Positions 55,501 to 64,000 of a stretch of 64,000 bases of DNA are shown in pieces. Location of the stretch: assembly GCA_963575745.1 (NCBI GenBank), contig CAUYUJ010004559.1, positions 286,162 through 350,161 on the forward strand, written 5' to 3'. Positions within the stretch are counted from its first letter, which is position 1, and each line of letters opens with the position of its first letter. Origin of the DNA: Prorocentrum cordatum. Its lineage: Eukaryota > Sar > Dinophyceae > Prorocentrales > Prorocentraceae. A program made the position numbers and the translations under genes. The notes under the pieces are model-generated. The model did not search any database. It was not told where the DNA came from and saw only the letters and a list, made by a program, of their open reading frames with translations.

Positions 55501-56329
55501 TTTTCTGGGAGCTCGAACGCTTGGAAAGAGCCGAGGCACCGCCATCACCAGCGCCAGCAGCCATGCCAGCATCAGCAGGAAAGTCGCGAGCCCAACCGAA
55601 ACCGTCTAGGGCCCCGACGCGAGCTTCGGGCACGCAGACATCTGCCGCCAAACCCGCTTCGAAGCAGACAGCCATCGCACCACATGCAAAACCAAGTGCG
55701 AAACCACAAGGTTGCTGCGATAATCGCTGAGTCACCGCGCTGATGCCCTGGATGCCCGCGCGATCCGCCACGAGACAGCGCGCGCCCTGACTACGCGAGG
55801 CTGCCCGGGGAGCGCCGCCGCCCCGGCGAACCATGCAGGTCTGTCCAAGAGCGCCGCACCAGCCAACCCGATTCCCCCCCCCACGAGGCACATGCGCAGC
55901 AATCTCAACATCTTTCGACAGGAACTCCCGGGTCACAGGTGAGTCCTGGCACCGACGTCCGCCTTCTGATCGAGGCCCCACCGACGACCCTGCACCACCG
56001 GCGCCGATGCGCAACGGCAAGCCGCCGACGAGGCCTGACCCCGCGGCGCCCCGAGCCGCTAGGGCTCCTCGACCACGACCTCGAACAGTTAGTGGCCGCT
56101 GCAACTGGTCACGCGCCAGAAGTTTACGTCGACTTTCACGCATGGCGTGCGCATGTTACCAAAGGTAAACTACATATACGCTGGTGGCATGCTACATATA
56201 CGCTGGCGGCATGCTACACGGACGCATATGGGAAGATATTCATCGCAGCCCAGTGGCCGCGCAGCATCACCCAGGTGATCACTGGAACACCCGCCGCGAG
56301 CGCCAGGCCCGGGCAAGCAACGCGCCACA
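49521..56329. other. Unassigned GC-rich stretch, probably including gag/protease of the copia element
   Basis: No tandem arrays. By position, some of this should be the upstream half of the Ty1/copia element, but I cannot find a gag zinc knuckle or a protease DTG/DSG motif that I trust. A basic segment near 51,118-51,300 (INYETPEFQGLSPAQIDAQM, KIAKRQRRRRANNHARKDGR) is protein-like. Frames elsewhere are fragmentary. Long terminal repeats were not identified. Confidence 0.35.
51095..51305 (+). pseudogene. Protein-like segment of unknown identity
   Basis: One plus frame reads NYETPEFQGLSPAQIDAQMP, then WQMKIAKRQRRRRANNHARK and RFTRKNNSTFSRQGMAG. The mix of an acidic helix-like part and a basic cluster stands out from the surrounding GC-driven frames. 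It may be part of the retroelement's gag or a host exon captured between elements. No family recognised. Confidence 0.25.
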
Positions 56330-56369
56330 GATCACACCCTCGGTCGAGCTGGCCACAGCTCCTGGCCAC

Positions 56370-56815
56370 GAAGTAGAAGGGAATGTCCTTTTCTATTGCC
56401 AGCAGCCTATCTGGCACATGACTGATAGAGCCAACCAGTGGCGTGCAGCACGTCTGCTCGAGGGGGGCCCCAACGACGCTGGGCATCGATCCCCCGAGCA
56501 CCGATGCTCTGCCATTTTATCATGCTGGATCGGATCGTCGGGCCACTCAAGACCCTGATTGTTGCTGGCGAGCGCGGCAGACTTGGAGTCCAAGCGCAGC
56601 CCTTCTTCGACCGACACGGCAGTCTGGTCCGATTCCAAGCCCGAGATCAGTACGCCCAGGTGATCGAGCGACGCGGTGCCATGCCAAGGCGCGCCATGCA
56701 CTGTGTTGACGCACAACTACGGCGTGAAGGTTACGAGTCAGCATGCCCGACGTCCTCTCCGAGGCTGCATTTGCGGGCAAGATGAGCGCCCACAACGCGG
56801 CGCCGCGACCGTCAA
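56370..56815 (+). pseudogene. Copia integrase remnant
   Basis: Inserts the cDNA in intact elements. Readable: LFYCQQPIWHMTDRANQWRA (first catalytic Asp at 56,424), a frameshift, GPLKTLIVAGERGRLG, QPFFDRHGSLVRFQARDQYA, QVIERRGAMPRRAMHCVDAQ (catalytic Glu at 56,666), and LSEAAFAGK in another frame near 56,757-56,783. At the expected second Asp the codon is GCT (Ala) at 56,564, 34 codons before the Glu; the related family text has Asp there, one base away. The triad therefore looks broken. Confidence 0.7.
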
Positions 56816-57699
56816 CTACCGCACCGAGGCACTGAACAATTGGGTCGTCTTGGAGACGCACGACGATTCATGGACTTTGGTTGGCGGGTATTTGGCGCTG
56901 CGAGGCAACCTACGGCGCCCCGTGGTCAGGCATGTATCGTGGTAGAGCATGATCCCGTAAGTTTTACCGCGAAGACTCTCCAACGATTCGGCCTCACTGA
57001 CTCCGGCGCAACCGCCGCCATCACCGCAACCCGACGCCAGCTGACACTCGGCCTCGAGTGCCTCGCCAGGAACATCTTCAACCCCAGCGGCGCTGCGGCG
57101 ATCCAAGTAGGCCGCGGCCTGGCCCGCATCGCGACCGCAGAATCATGATGAACCACTGCAAGTTTGGGCCGGGCAGCCGCGAAGTCAGAGACACGGTGGT
57201 GCTTCGAGGCTTGAGCCTCGTCGACCTCCTCGACCCGACCCACGGCGCGATGTGTTACCTTCTGCTCGTGCTTGGCGAGATAGCTGAACGCTGCTTCGAA
57301 GAGATCCCATGTGAGATGGTGGCCAAGTGGAAGACGTCAGGGGAAGCTGCGCCCATCCTGCGGAAGCATGCGCGCGCCCAGACGGCTCGATTCACGACGA
57401 CGGGGGCTGTCTACCATCGACAAGGGGTCCCGCGAGGACTCGGCCGACCAGCGCTTGATCGACGTTGCGTGGTGGGCCGCCCTAGCGCACGATCAACAGA
57501 CGGTCATGCAGGACGCCTTGTCAGCAGGGTCGGTAACGTCCGAGGACAGAATGAGGATCGAGCTCTAAGCAGCACCCTCGCATCCACTGCCACGAGCGAT
57601 TTCCACGGAGGTCCGCCATCAGCACCACTATCACACAGTGGGCGTTGCGCCTCTCTCTACAGCAGAGGCCTTCGACGTCGATGATACTGGGGAAACGCC

Positions 57700-58880
57700 C
57701 ATGTGGACATGCTAGTCCCAGACGCGACTCACAAACTTATCTTATACCATCAAGTCTTTGGCGGACGGTGTGCGCGACTCCGGGTTTATGATGCGACAGG
57801 AACCCAGAAGGCTGTAGTATTACCTGCGTGCTGCAGCAGTTGCAGCCTCGGTGTTCGAGGAGCGGCAGGCACGAGTGGATCAGAATTGCTTCGCGCGGCC
57901 CCCGCGCCGACGAGCACGCGACGTCCTGGACTGCAGGTGGGCAGGCATGTGGATGTGGACACGGAGCAAGACCGACCTGTCGCGGAACGTGCGGATCATT
58001 TGGATAAGGTTGACCCTCCGAGGCGTCAAGGACATCGACGCTGATCTCAGTGCCACGAATGACGGCACCTCATCCCGGCCTTCCCAAAACGTTCCTGTAT
58101 CCGAGGCGACCTGCCCAGGAAGAGAGATCGACGCGTGGGACGTCAAGAACGCCTTCTCAGACAGAGCCAAGAACTTGCGGAGGCCACGGGCGAAGAGGAG
58201 CGCGATGTCAACTTCGAGCACTCCCTCGATGCCTGCACAGTCCTGCAATGTGCGAAGGGCGCGAACATTTCGACCCTGCACTAGATGTCCTCCACATGAA
58301 GAAACCAGGGTCCGGGCGCAAGGATGCACCGAGATGCTGGTCAGTCCAATTCACCAAGACCAAGAACCACAAGTACCCAGCCACTTTCGCACAATATGAC
58401 AACAAGTTCATCGCCAAACACGGGGACGGCGAGCTTGCCCTGCAATTGACCAAGCACGCGGGCGACATCAAAGTAGCAGGACTGCCCCATGAGAAGGATA
58501 AGTTGCGCAAGTGCTTAGAGGATGCTTTTGGCCATGGTGAGCTGGGCATCAGCAAGGGGGGCCTTTGCGCGCTGCGGGGCGCGCCACTCTCCCGCGTGCG
58601 ACGGTGGATCCGAGCTGGACCAGATCGAATTCACCCAGACCTTGAAACCAGTAGGGGTGCCGAGCTCGTTCGCGAGTCAATCTCTGAGATCGCCTCCGAA
58701 GACCTGGCCAAGGTATGGCCCGGCCTGCTCATGGACTTGGCGTTTGCTTTCATCGTCCGAATCGGCTTCCCCGTCTACGTCGTAGCTCTCCTGCGCCACG
58801 CGGCAGCTTCGACGCGCGGCCGCGTGCGCGAGCCCAGCTCTCTGGTGAGACGGGCCCAGGCCGCGCCAATGCGGACGCTC
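57700..58880 (+). pseudogene. Copia reverse transcriptase remnant
   Basis: Readable in order: MLVPDATHKLILYH and RLRVYDATGTQKAVVL; DVLDCRWAGMWMW; IIWIRLTLRGVKDIDADLS; GTSSRPSQNVPVSEATC; AWDVKNAF with the first catalytic Asp at 58,139; a frameshift; FDPALDVLHMKKPGSGRKDA; TFAQYDNKFIAKHGDGELAL; LTKHAGDIKVAGLPHEKD; QIEFTQTLKPV in a third frame; and FPVYVVALLRHAAASTRGRV. The box that is normally V/Y-x-D-D reads A-G-D at 58,458-58,466, so one catalytic Asp is Gly. Confidence 0.75.
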
Positions 58881-59400
58881 AGAGGGGGCCACCTTCCTGC
58901 GCATGGGCGCCGCGGAGGCGGGCGCGCAATGGGCATCCGTTCGTGAACCAGCACGCCACAGATTGGACAGACAGCGCGGGGCGCTTCAGACTGCGACGCA
59001 AAGCGCATTCGCCAATGAGCTGTCGCTCGCGATGAGTTCGACGGATCACGGCCTCGCTCTGGCCACCGCGCCCCACGAGGCGTTCAGGGGCCCGCGCGGC
59101 CCGGAAGCGGCGCGCCACCAGCGAGATGGTCAGCAGCCTCTCGCATTGCAAATCGAAATCTGCCTGGGCCCCATGGGCGCAGCCACCGCCGTTGCGGCTG
59201 CGAGACCGAAGCCCCCGGCAGGACGTTCGCTGTTGCCGCGCGCGCCTCGGCCCCGTGATCTCCTACGCCCGGGCCAACTATGGGCCTTGAGCTGGCGAGA
59301 CACTCGAGATTGTCGCGGACGGGCTGACCGCGGGCACGACCTATCGATCTGCCTTCCACGACGTAGTCGGCGGCCCCCGCTGGCGGCCGCGCGCGCGCGC
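58881..59400 (+). pseudogene. Copia RNase H remnant
   Basis: Removes the RNA strand in intact elements. Segments: REPARHRLDRQRGALQTATQ, SAFANELSLAMSSTDHGLAL, ATAPHEAFRGP, ALQIEICLGPMGAATAVAAA, and near 59,305-59,370 in another frame IVADGLTAGTTYRSAFHDV, which fits the ADxLTK-type end of copia polyproteins. Confidence 0.6.
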
Positions 59401-61211
59401 CGCGCGCTGTCGCCCTCGACGCGGCCGGCAAACTCATTGCGCCGTCGGGCCTGGCGTGCCAGCTGTCCTCTGACAACCTCACAAGCATCAGTGCACGGAC
59501 TAGTTCGTGATCCACCCCCTTGCTACCACCTGTTCTTCCCCAGCCTCATCTCGTTCGGAAGATTGGCCGTCGCGCGCGCCGGGTCTGGGGCAGTCGCAGC
59601 AGCGCGACAGTCCAGGCGTAGTTGTTGGCAGGAGCCTTGGCGCAGCAGCATGCAGAATACGCGGGCAGAGAGGGAAGCGCATGTTTCTCGCGAGCTGACC
59701 CGCGCGCCGGGCAGCCGCGGCGCGCGGAACTGCGCGGCTTGGCTCGCACTCTGGCGGGTCCTCGCACGGGCGCCCGACGCGCGCCGCTGCGCGCTGGCGG
59801 CCACCCGCTGCCGCGCGCGCGGCCGCGGCCCCCGGCGCCACCGCCGCGGTGTCCGAGAACGGATCCAACATCGCCCCGCGCGGAGGCGCCACCCTCAGAT
59901 GAGGCGCCCGCGGCACCCAGGGGCCGCGCAGCGCCCCGCGAGCGCGCTCGACCTGCTACTCCTCCGCCCGGAGGCCCCGGGGCACCGCCGCCCGCCGTAG
60001 CGAGGCCGCCGGGAGGGCCGCCAACTGTTCCCTTGCCCGGGGATCGCCCGCACTTGGATGGGCCCGTCGAGGGGGGGCAGCTGGGCCGCTGGCACCGCGA
60101 GGGCATCCACGGGCACATGTTGATGCCGCCGCTCGCTCTCGCAGCCACCCTCCGAAGCCCCGTCGGCGCCGCCCGGCCGCTGGAACGTCTGGCCCGGGCG
60201 CGCGCTGCCGACCAGCAAGACCGCGCCAGCTCCACCTCCGCGCGCGCCTCCTCCGCCCGAGGCGCCGCCCGCGGCGCTCGGCGAGGGGCCGACGCGACGG
60301 CCGATGGCGACGACGAGGCACGGATCGTCCGAAGCTGGCACGTCGGCTCCCCTGCCCACGCGGCGGCTCGGCGGCGCCAAGTCAGCGGCGCGGTCACGGA
60401 GACGATGGTGCGGCATGGCGGTTCACTCACGAGGCTCGCCGCGCTGTGGGCCAGGTTGCAAATGCTCGCCCCGCGCGCGGCAACGAGGCCATCGATGTGC
60501 CCGTGGTGCTGCCGAACACCAAGTTGTGCCAAATCTGGTCGGCTCGGTCACTCCAGGGGCCCCCGCCAAAGGACTTCGTCGCATCCGCCCGCGCAGCCAC
60601 GGGGCCAGGAGAGGGGGCGCGGCGAGCGGCAGCGGGGCCGGAAGGGGCTGCGGCAGCGACGCCGCCCACGGCTCAGGACTGCGCCCGTCTCTGCCGCGCC
60701 CGTTCTGGCAGCGCGTCGGCAGCGCGGCGCCGATCGGCCCCAAGGGCACGCGGCCGTCGCGACAGGCAAGGGCATGGGCAAGGACGCGAGCAAGGACCAG
60801 ACCAAGCCCGACGGCGACAAGCCCAAGAAGAAGGTGTGCCACAGAGGCGAGAAGGTCAAGCGCCAGCGCGCGGCCGCGGCACCGCGCGCTGTAGCCCGCG
60901 GCGACGACGACCGCAAGCCCTCGCGGGGCAGTGTCGCCCCGGGCGCGCCCGGCGAAGCGGTGAAGGTGCAGCGAGGTCGCAGCGGCTCCCAGCCCCGAGG
61001 CGACTGAGGTGGTGAGCTCGAGGCGATGGCGCCCAAGAGAGGGCGCATCTCTCGCGGTCATCCGCCATCCCCCACCTTCTCCACCGCACTCGGTCTAGTC
61101 GCCGTCGCGCCTCCTCCTCGCATCTCCACGTGACCCTGGGGCCATCCACAGTGCCTGGTCTGCGCGACAGGCTTTCAGACCTCTTTGTCTGCGTCCTGGG
61201 GTCACCAAACT
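59401..61211. other. Very GC-rich stretch with long open frames
   Basis: A plus frame of 461 codons (59,622-61,007) and a minus frame of 328 codons (59,546-60,532) overlap. Both are Arg, Ala, Pro and Gly-rich. Only the end of the plus frame looks special: GMGKDASKDQTKPDGDKPKK then KVCHRGEKVKRQRA (60,775-60,870). Another plus frame has AIDVPVVLPNTKLCQIWSAR near 60,490. I do not call a gene. Confidence 0.3.
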
Positions 61212-61376
61212 CAGGAGGGGAAAAACACACAGACACAATGAATCGTCGATCCCACAGAACATATGGGAAAATATGGGAAGTGTGGGGGGAATACGAAAGT
61301 CCAACACATATGTAAAACATGGGGAATCCTCTAGCGTGTGTGTGTGTATTTAGTTGCGTGTCCCAGGGCCCCTTCT
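61212..61376 (+). repeat. Dispersed repeat, copy R5
   Basis: Same family as 2,220, the most diverged copy (AACACATATGTAAAACATGG in place of the second half-unit). Confidence 0.85.
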
Positions 61377-61589
61377 TTACAAGCATGCGCTCATGCGGCC
61401 TGGCCGAAGCCGCACCCGTTCTATGCGCGCGAGTTCCCCGCCGTGCCGCGCGTGCAGGCCCGAGCGGGCTCTCCCCGACCTGGAGCAAAGCCCGCCCCCC
61501 GCCGTGCCGCGGGCGGTGAAGGCCAGACGGCGACGGGGCATCCCTGCTGAGCCTAGAAGGCGCCTGGGGTTGGGCGGGTCTGGTCCCCC

Positions 61590-61744
61590 CTTTTCGTTGG
61601 GGAGGGGCTCCGCGTTCCTTAAGTGTTTCACAGCTTGCCTCAGGTTTTCCTTAGGTTTTCGACAGGAAATCGACGTTTAACTTATGGAAAAGACGGGCCT
61701 CGTTCCCTATTTAGGGTTCCTTAGGTCAACGCCCCGATTTGTAG
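61590..61744. mobile_element. TIR element family 1, left-truncated copy C3
   Basis: From CTTTTCGTTGGGGAGGGGCT to GCCCCGATTTGTAG it matches copy C2 at 42,435 at high identity. The left terminal repeat is missing. Confidence 0.85.
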
Positions 61745-61811
61745 TACGGTTTCGGGCTGCGCACAGGCAGTCCTCCCAGATAGTCCCGGCTGGCCTTAAC
61801 GGGCCTCCCGA

Positions 61812-62190
61812 GTAGTCTGGGGCGGAAAACAGGGGGGTGATGACTAGGAGGGGGTGGATAGCATGGCGGGGGCCATGATATCTCCCCAGATGTCATGGCG
61901 CCTCTTCTCATTTCATCACGTCCCTGGCCCCCCCCGCTGGGCCGCGCACGTGCCGCCGGTCATGATTTGCACCCCCCCCTCTTTGACGCCCCCCTCTTTG
62001 CCTCTCCCGACTTTTCTCTGGCCTTGCGTCTCCGCGCGAGCCTCTCGATCGCCCGCGCAATCCCGAGTCAAATCGGATGCTCTGCCGCCGTTTGGCTTCA
62101 GCGCTGGCGCGTACTAAAAAGATATTGATGAGTGACAAGCCCGATCTCTATTTCTTATTGCCGCAATGCTTTCTCTGGTCAAGCTACCAC
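61812..62190 (+). repeat. Dispersed repeat, copy 2, with LINE-like tail
   Basis: The first 220 bp match 1,050-1,255. The last 115 bp (TCGGATGCTCTGCCGCCGTT, TGGCTTCAGCGC, then AT-richer sequence ending TGGTCAAGCTA) match the end of the LINE at 49,430-49,530. It may be a 5'-truncated LINE 3' end. Confidence 0.7.
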
Positions 62191-62468
62191 CCCCGCATTT
62201 CTAGTTCCTCCTCCTCCTCCTTCATCCTTCCTCTCGTTCCCCTTTCCTTCCTTCGCAATGGGTAGCGTGGCCGGAACATGCTGCACAATCGTCCGTGCCA
62301 AGACATACGGGGAGCCCAAAATGATTTGGGATCCGTGCTTGGGGACAGGTTCGTCGGCAGGGGTTTTGTCTGCTGCCGTTTCGGATCCGCAGCTCTTCCA
62401 CAGCTTGTCATACCGTACACTACTTGTCTCGCCTCTCTTCGCTCGAGCGCGCCGTACTTGTCGTGCCA
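62191..62468. other. 5' flank of secreted-protein paralogue 2
   Basis: Pyrimidine-rich (CCTCCTCCTCC at 62,208). It presumably includes the leader. No dinoflagellate spliced-leader relic was found. Confidence 0.35.
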
Positions 62469-62630
62469 ATGGCCGCGTTCCGCTCCTTGGTGCTCTTCGG
62501 CGTCGCCCACGCGGCGGCTGGTTTGAAAGAGGACCCACTCCCCGTGCACAACCTGACCGTCTGCAACGCGTACGCCGACGCTAGGCCCCTCACCGTCTAC
62601 ACCCTCAGCAAGATGGCGAAACTCACGGAG
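62469..62630 (+). CDS. Secreted-protein family, paralogue 2, exon 1
   Basis: Fifty-four codons in phase 0. MAAFRSLVLFGVAHAAAG is a signal peptide, followed by LKEDPLPVHNLTVCNAYADA, RPLTVYTLSKMAKLTE. From HNLTVCNAYAD it aligns without gaps with paralogue 1 (24,751 onward). I end the exon at 62,630 because the next exon resumes the alignment with GAG CCG CTC AAG TAC at 63,297, giving a continuous KLTE/EPLKYKECR against KLTEEPLPYKACK. The donor would be GA, a variant known in dinoflagellates. Confidence 0.7.
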
Positions 62631-63296
62631 GAGCCAGACGATCAGCAACAGTGCGCGAGCATAGTTTTCCTGTGCGGTCCACGCGGGTGTCTTGGCTAGG
62701 CGCGGGACCCCCTCCTAAGCAACCCTGCCCAGGCGCGTCGCGCGCGCACCAGGGGTAGCGCCAGAGGCGACGCCAGAGCTGTAGGGCAGGGGCCCAGCGC
62801 CGAGCCCAAATACCCGCGCGGAGGAGGAGGAGGAGGAGGAGGTGACAGCCGAGTGCGCAATTGGTGGCGCAGCAAACAGCATGCCGCCTGTACGTTTTGG
62901 CAACCGAGGGCGCAACCTGGGCGCAGCCCGTGGATCCCGCGCCCACGCGTGGTGCAGCTCCTCGAATTTTCGGCGGGGCTGTGCCGATGGTGTGCCCGCT
63001 GTTTGGGCTGGCGGTGGCCCCGAGCCGCGAGCTGATTTGCGGTGGCACCCAGCAGACAAAGATCTTAAGAACAGATCAGCTCTCATGGACTGCAGGTTTC
63101 GCTAAAGGAAATCAGCAATGTGGACTGGACTATGGGTTTGTTCTTTGAACTTCTTGTTTGCGCAGTTTTCGTATACCTGGACCTGGACTACTGCTTCACA
63201 GCACGCTTCGCATGATGACCCTCTCCTTTGCTCAAAACTGTTTTAACTCTGAGCAGGGGTGTGTGTGTGTGTGCTGTTATGGAGGGTCACCTGAAG
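62631..63296 (+). other. Intron of paralogue 2 (GA-AG, 666 bp)
   Basis: Begins GAGCCAGACG and ends CCTGAAG before G. The hexamer GGAGCC straddles both boundaries. Inside are a (GGA)n tract at 62,819-62,842 and (GT)n at 63,258-63,273 near the acceptor. Paralogue 1 has no intron here. Confidence 0.65.
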
Positions 63297-63458
63297 GAGC
63301 CGCTCAAGTACAAAGAGTGCCGGTTGATCCCGATGCAGCTTTCGCCCGGCGAGCGCCTCGATTTCAAGATGGCGGGCCTCAGCGTGGGGACCTTCCGCGC
63401 GAACGGCCTGCCCAAGAGCCCCGCGAACCTGGTGCTGGTCCCGTACCACCACACGAAG
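63297..63458 (+). CDS. Secreted-protein family, paralogue 2, exon 2
   Basis: Fifty-four codons, phase 0: EPLKYKECRLIPMQLSPGER, LDFKMAGLSVGTFRANGLPK, SPANLVLVPYHHTK. It aligns with paralogue 1 residues EPLPYKACK to LLLVPYHKS. After AAG at 63,458 comes GATTTCGG and a (GGA)n tract, where similarity stops; GA at 63,459 could be a second GA donor. The second domain and C-terminal tail are not seen before the window ends, so the gene continues beyond the window through another intron or is truncated. Confidence 0.65.
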
Positions 63459-63480
63459 GATTTCGGAGGAGGAGGAGGAG

Positions 63481-63688
63481 TACAGTCAGCAAAATGGTCC
63501 AGGTCGAGGTCGGAAGTGGCTCGATGGTCCCTTAGGTTTGCACGCCTTCCGTGGCTTTTTTGGCGGCGAGCCCCCTCGGTGCTCCTTCGGATTTGTCGGC
63601 GCCGTTCCTTCGGAGTTCGCGGCTCGACTTGGAAAACACGGGGTTTCGTTTCTTACTTTTAGCTCCTCATTTCAGCAGCCCGACTGTA
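63481..63688. mobile_element. TIR element family 1, copy C5, next to paralogue 2
   Basis: Starts TACAGTCAGCAAAATGGTCC straight after a GGAGGAGGAGGAG tract and ends TTTCAGCAGCCCGACTGTA. The right half matches copies C1 and C4 (CGGGGTTTCGTTTCTTAC, TTTCAGC). It lies 22 bp past the last alignable codon of exon 2, so it is in an intron or has broken the gene. Confidence 0.75.
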
Positions 63689-63917
63689 CGTGCCAATGCC
63701 TATGCGCCGACGTGGCCCATTCGGAGGTTCCTGGGCGCTCCAGCTGCTTCTCGTCGACACGGCTGCTCGCAGTGTGAAAAACTTTGCCAGAACATGCCGG
63801 TGCCGCTCCCCTCCACTCGTTTTGTTCGCCCTTTCTTGGGGCTTGGGGCGCCCTCGTCGCCATGGTGGGAGCCGCCCCGGCATCCAGGTCAGAGCGCACC
63901 CGGGGAGAGGCGCAGGG
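63689..63917. other. Unassigned spacer
   Basis: No continuation of paralogue 2 is recognised here. Confidence 0.35.
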
Positions 63918-64000
63918 CGAAGTTTAAGGCGGGCCTGTCCCCCTACAGAGGGATTTTCGACGAAAAACCAAAAATGTTCCAAAATAGTAAAAAAATAATC
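63918..64000. mobile_element. TIR element family 4, partial copy at the window edge
   Basis: GCGGGCCTGTCCCCCTACAG then GGGATTTTCGACGAAAAA and AT-rich sequence match, inverted, the right end of the element at 12,911-13,058. The rest lies outside the window. Confidence 0.65.

Larger units (their letters stand above)
56330..59400 (+). mobile_element. Decayed Ty1/copia retrotransposon (pol part)
   Basis: The order integrase, reverse transcriptase, RNase H on one strand is diagnostic of Ty1/copia. Frameshifts separate the domains and at least two catalytic positions are changed. The termini are not located. Confidence 0.8.

Noticed and set aside
59546-61007. Overlapping 461-codon plus and 328-codon minus frames as real genes
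   Set aside because: Both are Arg/Ala/Pro-rich, overlap each other and show no domain; only the short basic end of the plus frame is kept as an observation.

Overview
The window looks like nuclear DNA of a core dinoflagellate. The reasons are GC-rich sequence packed with tandem arrays, decayed retroelements whose domains read like dinoflagellate LINE and Ty1/copia elements, a pentameric ligand-gated channel gene, and a secreted-protein family with a probable non-canonical GA-AG intron. No operon-like packing, CRISPR array, rRNA or convincing tRNA gene was found. Species cannot be fixed from the sequence.

Layout: 0-20 kb is mostly non-genic GC-rich DNA with (GGA)n tracts, a 90-bp GC-rich array, five dispersed repeat families (one 162-bp family, four families with terminal inverted repeats) and CCCTAT/ATAGGG arrays. 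20.7-23.4 kb holds a 22-bp palindromic minisatellite and about 2 kb of (ACT)n. 24.6-25.4 kb carries the best-preserved small gene, a secreted protein with a hydrophobic C-terminal tail. 26-39.5 kb is a stack of tandem arrays (periods near 10, 21, 36, 63, 100 bp), with the 28-37 kb part built from repeated composite units sharing one header and one tail. 40.8-42.1 kb is the pentameric channel gene. 43.4-45.5 kb is GTGAGT-rich, (CAT)n and (CTC)n repeat. 45.9-49.5 kb is a decayed LINE (AP-type endonuclease plus reverse transcriptase in several frames). 49.5-59.4 kb contains a decayed Ty1/copia element, of which integrase, reverse transcriptase and RNase H are readable. 62.4-63.5 kb holds a second copy of the secreted-protein gene, interrupted by at least one intron and followed by a TIR element.

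The genes do not form a visible pathway. The most informative result is the comparison of the two secreted-protein paralogues. The 62.5 kb copy has an intron bounded by a 6-bp direct repeat (GGAGCC) at a site where the 24.7 kb copy has that hexamer once and no intron. This is the footprint expected of intron gain by insertion. Several short TIR or foldback elements, one overlapping the 5' end of the channel gene, show that small non-autonomous elements have been active here.

Coding exons are called only where the protein text is clearly non-random. Many long open frames in this window are by-products of high GC or of repeat periods divisible by three and are not called as genes.
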